Part shown: positions 1 to 5,799 of the stretch, in pieces
How the letters are laid out: each line of letters opens with the position of its first letter
How positions within the stretch are numbered: the first letter of the stretch is position 1
DNA from: Rubrivivax sp.
Lineage (GTDB): Bacteria; Pseudomonadota; Gammaproteobacteria; Burkholderiales; Burkholderiaceae_C
Assembly (NCBI GenBank): GCA_030693565.1
Contig: JAUYAJ010000439.1
Span: 1 to 5,799 of the forward strand
Length of the DNA: 5,799 nt
Reading direction: 5' to 3'
The notes under the pieces: generated by a model
Told to the model about the DNA's origin: nothing
Database searches by the model: none
What the model saw: only the letters and a program-made list of their open reading frames with translations
Made by a program: the position numbers and the translations under genes

Positions 1-251
1 GCCAGCAGCAGCGCGTGGCGGCGGCGCGCGCGCTGATCGGCAGCCCGCCGCTGGTGATCGCCGACGAGCCCAGTTCGGCGCTCGACGCCGCCTTGCGCGA
101 CAGCTTCATGGACTTGCTGCTCGGCGCCTGCCGCGGCGCCGGCAGCACCCTGGTCTTCGTCAGCCACGACGAACGCCTGGCCGGGCGTTTCGAGCGCCAG
201 CTGGCGCTGCCGGCGCTGAACCGGGCGCCGAACCAGGCGCTGCCAGCATGA
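1..251 (+). CDS. ABC transporter ATP-binding protein, C-terminal part (5' end outside window)
   Basis: This is the last 82 or so residues of an ABC ATPase, read in the frame beginning at base 3; the gene starts upstream of the window. The visible part opens inside the ABC signature helix (QQQRVAAARAL). It continues through Walker B with the catalytic glutamate (LVIADEP), the D-loop (SSALD) and the switch histidine (VFVSHDERLA), followed by a short tail. A GTG at base 15 is an internal valine codon, not a start, because the signature motif runs through it. The family is LolD/MacB-like: a cytoplasmic ATPase that powers an FtsX-type permease. Its stop overlaps the ATG of the permease gene (ATGA), which makes coupled translation and a shared complex likely. 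The Walker A motif cannot be assessed. By gene order it resembles PA4064 of P. aeruginosa, an inference from memory of that locus. Confidence 0.93.
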   Translation, partial: QQQRVAAARALIGSPPLVIADEPSSALDAALRDSFMDLLLGACRGAGSTLVFVSHDERLAGRFERQLALPALNRAPNQALPA

Positions 252-1534
252 AGCATTTGCTGGCCATTGCCGCGCACAGCGCCTGGCACCGGCGCGGCAC
301 CCTGGTGCTGGTGATGCTGTCGATCGCGCTCGCCACCTTGCTGCTGCTGACGCTTGAGCGCATGCGCACCGACATCCGCGCCAGCTTCTCGCAGGCCGTC
401 AGCGGCACCGACCTCATCGTCGGCGCCCGCGGCGCGCCGGTCTCGCTGCTGCTCTACGCGGTGTTCCGCATCGGCGGCGTCACCCACACGGTCAGCATCG
501 CCAGCCTGCAGGCGCTGGCCGAGCACCGCGCGGTGGCCTGGGTCGTGCCGCTGACGCTGGGCGACTCGCACCGCGGCCACCCGGTGCTGGGCACAACGCC
601 GGCCTACTTCGAACGCTTTCGCCATGGCGACAGCCAGCCGCTCGCGCTGGCTCAGGGCCGGGCTTTCGCCGGCACCGTGGACGGCTTGTTCGAGATCGTC
701 ATCGGCGCCGAAGTGGCGCAGGCGCAGCGCTATGGCCTGGGCCAGCAGCTGACGCTCAGCCACGGGCTGCAGGCCGGCCCCGGCGGCGCCTTGTCGAGCG
801 AACATGCCGACAAGCCCTTCACGGTGGTTGGCGTGCTGGCGCGCACCGGCACGCCGGTCGACCGCACGCTGCATGTCAGCCTGCAGGCGATCGAGGCCAT
901 CCACCTCGACTGGGCCGCCGGCGCGCCGCTGCCCGGGCTGCGCATCGCGCCCGAGCAGGCGCGCAAGTTCGACCTCGAACCCAAGCGCGCGACCGCCGCC
1001 CTGGTGGGCCTGAAGACCCGGGCCGCGGTGTTCGCTGTCCAGCGCCATGTCAGCGATTACGCCGCCGAGCCGCTGATGGCGGTGCTGCCCGGCGTCACCC
1101 TGGACACGCTGTGGGAGGTGGTTGGTGTCGGCGAGGGTGCGCTGCTGGCGCTGTCGGGGCTGGTCGCCATCGTCAGCCTGGCCGGCCTGGTGGCGGTGGT
1201 GCTGGCCGGGCTCAACGAGCGCCGCCGTGAACTGGCGGTGCTGCGCGCGGTGGGCGCCGGGCCACGCCACATCCTGTGGCTGCTGGCCACCGAAGGCGCG
1301 CTCGTGACCGGCGCCGGCGCCGTGCTCGGCGCCGCGCTGGCGGCGCTGCTGGCGGCCGCCGCCGGGCCTTGGCTGCAGCAGCAGTTCGGCGTCACGCTGC
1401 AGCTGGCCGCACCCACCGCCACCATGGCCTACTTGTTCGCTGCCGTGCTGCTCGCAGGTATGCTCGCCAGCCTGGTGCCCGGCATCCGTGCCTACCGGCT
1501 GTCGCTGGCCGACGGCCTGTCCCCTCCCGCTTGA
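248..1534 (+). CDS. FtsX/MacB-type ABC transporter permease
   Basis: A 428-residue inner-membrane permease, predicted to work as a homodimer with the ATPase encoded just upstream. The layout is the MacB/LolC type. One N-terminal membrane helix (about 17-37) is followed by a large periplasmic domain (about 40-290), then three C-terminal helices (about 296-320, 341-372 and 391-412). After the second helix comes the typical cytoplasmic coupling segment NERRRELAVLRAVGAGPRH (323-341), and the protein ends with the usual PGIRAYRLSLADGL tail. The periplasmic domain carries DLIVGARGAPVSLLLYAVF (55-73) and LGDSHRGHPVLGTTPAYF (104-121), which I recognise as marks of the subfamily paired with DUF3299 proteins. 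The start is fixed by the ATGA overlap with the ATPase stop; no good Shine-Dalgarno sequence precedes it, so coupling is likely. The substrate and transport direction are not shown by the sequence. A role in zinc homeostasis is inferred from similar loci only. Confidence 0.93.
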   Translation: MKHLLAIAAHSAWHRRGTLVLVMLSIALATLLLLTLERMRTDIRASFSQAVSGTDLIVGARGAPVSLLLYAVFRIGGVTHTVSIASLQALAEHRAVAWVVPLTLGDSHRGHPVLGTTPAYFERFRHGDSQPLALAQGRAFAGTVDGLFEIVIGAEVAQAQRYGLGQQLTLSHGLQAGPGGALSSEHADKPFTVVGVLARTGTPVDRTLHVSLQAIEAIHLDWAAGAPLPGLRIAPEQARKFDLEPKRATAALVGLKTRAAVFAVQRHVSDYAAEPLMAVLPGVTLDTLWEVVGVGEGALLALSGLVAIVSLAGLVAVVLAGLNERRRELAVLRAVGAGPRHILWLLATEGALVTGAGAVLGAALAALLAAAAGPWLQQQFGVTLQLAAPTATMAYLFAAVLLAGMLASLVPGIRAYRLSLADGLSPPA

Positions 1535-1544
1535 AAGTCCATCG

Positions 1545-2114
1545 ATGACCTCGGTCCGCATCCTGCTCGCGCTGTTCGCTGCCGCCAGCCTGGCCGGCGC
1601 CGCGCTGGCGCAGCCGGCGCCCAAGCCGGCCGCCAAAGGCGCTGCCGCCGCCCCCTTCCGCACCATCACCTGGGACGCGCTGGTACCGCCGGGCTGGGAC
1701 CCGATGAAAGACTTCAAGCCGCAGGAACTGGCGGCGCTGTCCGACGCCGACCCGCGGGCCCAGGAGATGATGAAGCGCGTGCGCGAGATCTGGGACGCCG
1801 CACCGACCAACCCGGCGCTGGGCGGCCAGGCGGTGCGCATCCCCGGCTTTGTCGTGCCGCTGGAGGAAAACAAGGACAGCCTCAAGGAATTCCTGCTCGT
1901 GCCTTACTTCGGCGCCTGCATTCACACGCCGCCGCCGCCGGCCAACCAGATCATCCATGTGCTGATGAAGACGCCGGCCAAAGGCGTTCGTTCGATGGAC
2001 CCGGTGTGGATCAGCGGCACCGTCAGCGCGCTGCGCACCGACACCGCCATGGGCACCAGCGGCTACCGCATCGAGGCGCTGGCGGTCGAGCCCTATCTGG
2101 ACAAGCCGCGCTGA
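1545..2114 (+). CDS. Secreted DUF3299 family protein
   Basis: A 189-residue periplasmic protein of the DUF3299 family, with no known biochemical function. Residues 1-22 form a Sec signal peptide: basic R5, a hydrophobic core, and cleavage after GAALA before QPAPKP. An Ala/Pro/Lys-rich linker runs to about residue 37, then the domain begins (ITWDALVPPGW). The hallmark core is VRIPGFVVPLE (97-107) followed by EFLLVPYFGACIHTPPPPAN (115-134). Cys125, His127 and His138 are candidate metal ligands or redox residues. An in-frame ATG at 1488 would start inside the permease gene and bury the signal peptide. The ATG at 1545 is therefore preferred; it sits 10 bp after the permease stop with a weak GAAAG at 1533-1537. 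DUF3299 genes commonly accompany this ABC permease, as in PA4066, so the protein is probably an accessory to the transporter. Confidence 0.92.
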   Translation: MTSVRILLALFAAASLAGAALAQPAPKPAAKGAAAAPFRTITWDALVPPGWDPMKDFKPQELAALSDADPRAQEMMKRVREIWDAAPTNPALGGQAVRIPGFVVPLEENKDSLKEFLLVPYFGACIHTPPPPANQIIHVLMKTPAKGVRSMDPVWISGTVSALRTDTAMGTSGYRIEALAVEPYLDKPR

Positions 2115-3226
2115 TGAGCGAGGCCCGCCAGCCAGCAGGGCGCGATCTGGCGCGCACCACCTTCGCCGTGCTCTGCATCGGCGTGCTGATCGGCGTCTCG
2201 CTGTGGATTCTGCGGCCCTTCCTCGGGCCGGCGATCTGGGCAGCGATGGTGGTGGTCGCCAGCTGGCCACTGATGCGCCGCGTGCAGGACCGGCTCTGGG
2301 GCCGGCGCTCGCTGGCGGTGGTGGTGATGACGCTGGCCTTGCTGCTGCTCTTCGTGGCGCCACTGACGGCGGCCATCCTCACCCTGGTCGGCAACGTCGA
2401 CCGCATCGTGGGCGCCGCCACCGCCGTCACCACCTACCGGCCGGCGGCGCTGCCACCGGCCTGGCTGGCCGGGCTGCCTTATGTCGGCGCCAGCATCGTC
2501 GACGCCTGGCAACAGGTGATCGCCGCCGGCCCGCAGGCTTTGCTGGCCAAGCTGGCGCCTTACGCCGGCAGCGTGACCAAGTGGTTCGTCGCCGAAGTCG
2601 GCGGCCTTGGCGTCTTGCTGCTGCAGTTCCTGCTGACGGTGATCATTGCCGCGGTGATGTACGCCCATGGCGAAGAGGCGGCGGCGATCGCCAAGCGCTT
2701 CGCACGCCGGGTCGCCGGCGCCCAGGGCGAAGGCGCGGTGCAGCTGGCCGGCAACGCAATCCGCGGCGTCGCCATGGGCGTGGGCGTCACCGCGCTGGTG
2801 CAGGCCGTGCTGGGCGGCCTCGGCCTGTGGGCCGCCGGCGTGCCCTTCGCCGGCTTGCTGACGGCGCTGATGTTCATCCTTTGCATCGCCCAGATCGGCG
2901 CCTTGCCGGTGCTGGTGCCGGCGGCGCTGTGGATGTTCTGGGGCGACCAGACCGCCTGGGGCGTGCTGCTGCTGGTGTGGTCGGGCATCGTCGGCACCTT
3001 GGACAACGTGCTGCGCCCTATCCTCATCCGCAGGGGCGCCGACCTGCCGCTGCTGCTGATCTTCTCTGGCGTCATCGGCGGCCTGCTGGCCTTCGGGCTG
3101 GTGGGCATCTTCGTCGGCCCGGTGCTGCTCGCTGTGGGCTGGACCTTGCTCGACGCCTGGATGAGCGACGACGGCTTGCTCACCGAACACCCGCCGGAGC
3201 CGCCCGGCCCGCCGCCGGCGGCCTGA
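2114..3226 (+). CDS. ydiK: AI-2E family transporter, YdiK-like
   Basis: A 370-residue polytopic inner-membrane protein of the AI-2E exporter family, closest to E. coli YdiK as I remember it (also about 370 residues). Matching landmarks are SWPLMRRVQ (50-58), GRRSLAVVVMT (63-73), TALVQAVLGGLGL (226-238), GALPVLVPA (262-270), VGTLDNVLRPILIRRGADLP (293-312) and SGVIGGLLAFGLVGIFVGP (318-336). Hydrophobic segments lie at about 15-33, 36-54, 67-91, 163-184, 218-240, 244-275, 281-296 and 310-345. The tail after 350 is acidic and proline-rich. An in-frame ATG at 2006 lies inside the DUF3299 gene. The ATG at 2114 shares its A with that gene's stop (TGATG) and gives the YdiK length, so it is preferred; no strong Shine-Dalgarno sequence is seen. 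The transported substrate of YdiK is unknown to me, and AI-2 export should not be assumed. It is the last gene of the operon. Confidence 0.9.
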   Translation: MSEARQPAGRDLARTTFAVLCIGVLIGVSLWILRPFLGPAIWAAMVVVASWPLMRRVQDRLWGRRSLAVVVMTLALLLLFVAPLTAAILTLVGNVDRIVGAATAVTTYRPAALPPAWLAGLPYVGASIVDAWQQVIAAGPQALLAKLAPYAGSVTKWFVAEVGGLGVLLLQFLLTVIIAAVMYAHGEEAAAIAKRFARRVAGAQGEGAVQLAGNAIRGVAMGVGVTALVQAVLGGLGLWAAGVPFAGLLTALMFILCIAQIGALPVLVPAALWMFWGDQTAWGVLLLVWSGIVGTLDNVLRPILIRRGADLPLLLIFSGVIGGLLAFGLVGIFVGPVLLAVGWTLLDAWMSDDGLLTEHPPEPPGPPPAA

Positions 3227-3233
3227 ACCGGGG

Positions 3234-3782
3234 TCAATCGCCCTTCAGGCAGTCGGCCAGCAGGGTCTGCAAGCCATTGCCGACGCGAAAGCCGAAGTCG
3301 AGCTTGCAATAGGCCGTCGTCTCGTCGGCCAGCAAGGTGTCGACGGCCGAGGTGATGCGGTCGTTCAAGGCCTGGCCGAGCGCGCGACTGTCCTTGAGCC
3401 GTTGGCGCGCTGCGGCGCTGCTGCCGGTGGGCATCGAGGCCGCTTCGGCCGCCAGCCGCAGCCGCGACCAGGCCTTGGCCTGCTCGTGCAGCCGGCGACT
3501 GCTGTCGTCGTACTGGCGCAGCCGGGTATCGACGGCAGCGCTGGCAGCCGCACCGCGCTCAAGCTTGCGCTGGTAGGCCGGCCGCAGCACACCCAGCAAG
3601 CGCACCTGGTCGGCGATCTGCTCGGCATAGTCCTGGCGCACTGCATCGCAACTGGCGTAGCGCGGCTGCGCCAGCGCTTCGGTCACGCGAGCCCGCGGGT
3701 GGGTGGCCGCGCAGTCGGCCAGCGCGGCGGCGCTGGCGAGCAGCCAGCCCAGCGCCGCCAGCGCGCAGCGCTGACGATTCAC
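3234..3782 (-). CDS. Small secreted four-cysteine helical protein of unknown function
   Basis: A 182-residue protein that I do not recognise. It starts with a clear Sec signal peptide: basic NRQR, hydrophobic ALAALGWLLASAAALA, and predicted cleavage after Ala22. The mature part has four cysteines (24, 45, 159, 178), two near each end, suggesting two disulfides or one pinning the termini together. The middle (about 46-150) is rich in Ala, Arg, Gln and Leu and looks strongly alpha-helical, perhaps a coiled coil. The GTG at 3782 is chosen because it overlaps the stop of the upstream pentapeptide gene (GTGA) and puts the basic residues directly before the hydrophobic core. A GTG at 3800 in the same frame would add six residues. 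A purine-rich GGGTGG lies seven bases upstream of the chosen start. Coupling to the upstream gene suggests a periplasmic partner of that protein's repeat domain; this is inference. Confidence 0.82.
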   Translation of the reverse strand: MNRQRCALAALGWLLASAAALADCAATHPRARVTEALAQPRYASCDAVRQDYAEQIADQVRLLGVLRPAYQRKLERGAAASAAVDTRLRQYDDSSRRLHEQAKAWSRLRLAAEAASMPTGSSAAARQRLKDSRALGQALNDRITSAVDTLLADETTAYCKLDFGFRVGNGLQTLLADCLKGD

Positions 3783-5794
3783 CGCTGCGCCACCCGGCAC
3801 GGCGCCAGGCTCAGCCCGGCTGGCAGCCGGGTGCTGTCGTTGCCGCAGGCCTGCTCAAGCTGCCGCGGCGCCAAGCGCAACGCTGCCGACAGATCGGCGC
3901 CGCTGAGATCGACGGCCTGGAACTCGACGCTCGACAAGTCGACGCCGGCGAAGCTGGCGCCCGAGAGGTCGCTGTGGGTGAACAAGAGGTTGTGCAAGCG
4001 CGTGCCTTCGAAACGCGCACCGCGCAGTTCGGCACGTTCGAAATGCAGGTCGCGCAGCTGGCTCTTGGCGTCGAATTCGGCCATCACCGCCTGAAAGCCG
4101 CTGATGCGCTTGCGCGACGCCGCGCCCGCGCCCGCATCACCGGCCCGCGGGCTGGCGCCGATCTCGGTGTCGACGAAGCGGGCTTCGATGAACAAGGTGT
4201 CGTCGAGGTCGGTGGCGATGAAGCGGCTGCGCGTGAAGACCGAGAAGTTGAAAAAGCTGTGGCGCAAGGTGGCACCGCTGAAGTCGGTGTCGATGAACTG
4301 GCTGTGGGTCAGCGTGGCCTCGCCGATGCGGGCACCGCCGAGGTCGACGCGCTGGAAACTCGCCCAGCGGAAGTTGACCCGGCTCAGCACCGCCTCGCGC
4401 AGGCTGGTGGCGTTGCGCACGCCGTCGCGGGTGTGAAAGCGCAGGCCGTCGCCGCGCGCGCCTTCGAACGAGGCGCCGCTGAAGTCGCCGCTGAGCCGGG
4501 TGCGTCCACCCGAGGCCGATGCGGCAAAGCTGACACCACCAAAGCGCGCTGCCTCGGCCAAGACGTCGTCGAACTGGCTGTCGACGATCACCGCATGCTG
4601 CAGTTCGGCATCGGTCAGCCGGGCGCCGCGCAGGCTCAGGCCCTCCAGGCGCGACGCCGTCAGCACGGCATGGCGCAGGTCGGCGAAGTCCAGGTTGCCG
4701 GCGCTCAGCCGGCTGCCAGGCATGAAGGCTTCGCGTGCATTCATGCCGCGCAGGTCGCGACCGATGAGCACCAACGCGCGCTGGCCGTCGAGGTAGTTGC
4801 GCAGCCGCGCCGGGTCGGCCTGCAGTTGCTGCCAGTCGGCCGGTTTGGCCACAAAGCGGTTTTCGCGCACCTCGGAGTAGGGCTCGATGCCCAGCGCCTG
4901 CCAGAGCGAACGGCCTGGCTGGTAGAACGCGCAACCGCTGTCAGCACCAACGCCCTCGCAGTCGTCGGCGCTCAGGCTGCCGGCTGCGGCCAGTGACTGG
5001 TAGACCAGCGCCCCAGCCAGCAGCGACATCGCGGCGACGAGGATCATCGCCTGGCGCCGCCGCAGCCGCAAACGCGGCGCTGCGATCCCGTCGCCGTCGG
5101 CAACGGCCTGGGCGTTCAAGCCCATCTGGCGCAGCGCGTTGCGCGCCGTGAACAGATAACGCAGCGCGAAGCCGGCGCTGAGCAGCACCAGTGCCACATG
5201 CAGCAGCGTGCCCCAGCGGTCGTGCGCGGCGACGTAGCGGCCCCAGTAAAAGAGCAGCACGATGGGCACCAGCCCCCAGCCCAGCAGCAGGCTGAGCCAG
5301 GCCTCAAGCCGCACTGACATCCGGTGCGCCGCCGACAGCTGGCGGATCTCGCCGCGGATGAAGGCACAGGAGATCAGCCAGGGATAGACATAGTCATCGA
5401 GGCCGCGGCCGTCGGGGTGGCGCAGCGGCAGTCGCGCCACGCAGCGCCAGAAGCGTTCGAGGTAGAGGTGGAAGTAGATGAAGAGCACCGTCAGGATGAC
5501 GGGCGCGAAGTAGTAGAACCAGACGATGGGCACGTTGACCTGGATGATGGGCAGCGGCGTAGCGTTCGAGTTCGACAGCAGCGCGGCGTCGGTGGTGGTG
5601 GCGATCGTCAGGTAGGAATAGACGCAGGCCAGGATCAGCGCCATGAAGGTGGTCTGCGAGTTGCGCGAGATCTCGGCCAGCTGGGCGATGTTGTCCTTCT
5701 GCAGCGCCAGCAATGCGTCGGCCGAAGGGGCGGCTGCCGGGGCGTCGGCCGGCTGGGGCTTGCGGCGTCTGAAGGCCAGGCGCGTCGTCCTCAT
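3779..5794 (-). CDS. Membrane-anchored pentapeptide-repeat protein
   Basis: A 671-residue protein with a membrane N-terminal half and a pentapeptide-repeat C-terminal half. Residues 1-47 are basic and presumably cytoplasmic. Hydrophobic segments lie at about 48-68, 89-112, 166-184, 195-215 and 248-270, with arginine-rich loops after the second and fourth. This puts the repeat domain (344-637) outside the inner membrane. The first part resembles a membrane module I have seen on other pentapeptide proteins (TTTDAALL followed by NVPIVWFYYFAP). Cys279/Cys288 and Cys650/Cys666 flank the repeats and could form disulfides, consistent with a periplasmic site. The end, LAPRQLEQACGNDSTRLPAG, is a common cap-like ending after pentapeptide repeats. 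The ATG at 5794 gives a typical basic N-terminus, but only five bases remain upstream, so a start further out cannot be excluded. It overlaps the following secreted-protein gene. Function is unknown; pentapeptide beta-helices usually serve as binding or scaffold surfaces. Confidence 0.9.
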   Translation of the reverse strand: MRTTRLAFRRRKPQPADAPAAAPSADALLALQKDNIAQLAEISRNSQTTFMALILACVYSYLTIATTTDAALLSNSNATPLPIIQVNVPIVWFYYFAPVILTVLFIYFHLYLERFWRCVARLPLRHPDGRGLDDYVYPWLISCAFIRGEIRQLSAAHRMSVRLEAWLSLLLGWGLVPIVLLFYWGRYVAAHDRWGTLLHVALVLLSAGFALRYLFTARNALRQMGLNAQAVADGDGIAAPRLRLRRRQAMILVAAMSLLAGALVYQSLAAAGSLSADDCEGVGADSGCAFYQPGRSLWQALGIEPYSEVRENRFVAKPADWQQLQADPARLRNYLDGQRALVLIGRDLRGMNAREAFMPGSRLSAGNLDFADLRHAVLTASRLEGLSLRGARLTDAELQHAVIVDSQFDDVLAEAARFGGVSFAASASGGRTRLSGDFSGASFEGARGDGLRFHTRDGVRNATSLREAVLSRVNFRWASFQRVDLGGARIGEATLTHSQFIDTDFSGATLRHSFFNFSVFTRSRFIATDLDDTLFIEARFVDTEIGASPRAGDAGAGAASRKRISGFQAVMAEFDAKSQLRDLHFERAELRGARFEGTRLHNLLFTHSDLSGASFAGVDLSSVEFQAVDLSGADLSAALRLAPRQLEQACGNDSTRLPAGLSLAPCRVAQR
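3790..3795 (-). promoter_or_regulatory. Putative ribosome binding site for the secreted four-cysteine protein
   Basis: The minus strand reads GGGTGG seven bases before the GTG at 3782. It is only a moderate match to a Shine-Dalgarno core, but its spacing fits 3782 and supports that start over the GTG at 3800. The site lies inside the 3' end of the upstream gene, so re-initiation at the overlapping stop may matter more. Confidence 0.4.
3884..4765 (-). repeat. Pentapeptide-repeat coding region (A(D/N/x)LxX type)
   Basis: Residues 344-637 of the membrane protein show the period-five pattern with Leu or Phe at the central position and Ala or another small residue two before it. Clear examples are NLDFADLRHAVL, SLRGARLTDAEL, DFSGASFEGA, DTDFSGATLRHSFF, ELRGARFEGTRL and DLSGASFAGVDLSSVEF. 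Such repeats fold into a right-handed square beta-helix, with four repeats per turn. The pattern is degenerate and is broken around residues 423-437 and 545-580, so the helix may consist of two or three stacked segments separated by loops. At DNA level the repeats are diverged and would not be found as simple tandem repeats. Confidence 0.85.
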
Positions 5795-5799
5795 TTCAG

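Noticed and set aside
15..17. GTG at base 15 as the start of a small ATPase-like gene
   Set aside because: The codons before it (CAG CAG CAG CGC) complete the ABC signature helix, so this is the interior of a gene that starts outside the window.
1488..1544. Upstream in-frame ATG as the start of the DUF3299 gene
   Set aside because: It would overlap the permease gene by about 47 bases and place 19 non-signal-like residues before a clean Sec signal peptide.
1392..2363. 323-codon minus-strand open frame across the permease, DUF3299 and ydiK-like genes
   Set aside because: It spans three well-supported coding genes and yields an Arg/Ala-rich product without recognisable features.
2093..3190. 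365-codon open frame antisense to the ydiK-like gene
   Set aside because: Its product is a Gln/His/Arg/Gly-rich string without domains, typical of an antisense frame in very high-GC DNA. The plus-strand frame matches the YdiK family along its whole length.
3211..3222. Perfect 12-base palindrome GCCGCCGGCGGC near the end of the ydiK-like gene, considered as a terminator
   Set aside because: It has no loop and no T-run after it, and it lies inside Pro/Ala codons. Such palindromes are expected by chance at this GC content.
2203..3312. 369-codon plus-strand open frame overlapping the ydiK-like gene in another frame
   Set aside because: Arg/Gly/Ala-rich translation with no domain. It runs past the ydiK-like stop into the opposite-strand gene, as expected for a chance frame in GC-rich DNA.
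3974..4996. 340-codon plus-strand open frame opposite the pentapeptide region
   Set aside because: Its apparent repetitiveness mirrors the pentapeptide periodicity on the other strand. The minus strand gives recognisable A(D/N)LxX repeats and membrane segments.
1..5799. Zur/Fur-type operator, tRNA, CRISPR, IS element or attachment site
   Set aside because: No AT-rich palindrome, cloverleaf, regularly spaced direct repeats or terminal inverted repeats were seen on either strand by eye; the window is almost wholly coding.

Overview
The window is about 70% GC, with strong G/C bias at third codon positions and almost no intergenic DNA. Protein content and style suggest a high-GC Betaproteobacterium, probably Burkholderiales of the Rubrivivax/Leptothrix/Roseateles kind. 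This is inferred from composition and remembered protein families, not from a search.

Left part (1-3226, + strand): four tightly packed genes read as one operon. They are the C-terminal end of an ABC ATPase (its start lies upstream of the window), a MacB/FtsX-type permease, a secreted DUF3299 protein and an AI-2E/YdiK-type membrane protein. The joins are ATGA (stop/start overlap), a 10-bp gap, and TGATG (shared base), so translational coupling is likely throughout. The order ATPase, FtsX-like permease, DUF3299 matches what I recall of the zinc-starvation-induced cluster PA4063-PA4066 of Pseudomonas aeruginosa and the zrg cluster of Vibrio. There, a periplasmic histidine-rich DUF2796 protein sits beside the ATPase. 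That gene and any Zur-type operator would lie left of the window and cannot be seen here. The ydiK-like gene is an extra, apparently coupled member.

Right part (3234-5794, - strand): a two-gene unit converging on the first operon with only 7 bp between the stop codons. The first gene encodes a 671-residue membrane protein with about five transmembrane segments and a long pentapeptide-repeat (right-handed beta-helix) domain. The positive-inside rule places that domain in the periplasm. Its stop overlaps (GTGA) the start of a small secreted four-cysteine helical protein of unknown function. The pair probably works together at the cell envelope; its role is unknown.

No RNA genes, insertion sequences, CRISPR arrays, convincing intrinsic terminators or promoters were seen. 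No gap between genes exceeds 10 bp. Both promoters must lie outside the window (left of 1 and right of 5799).
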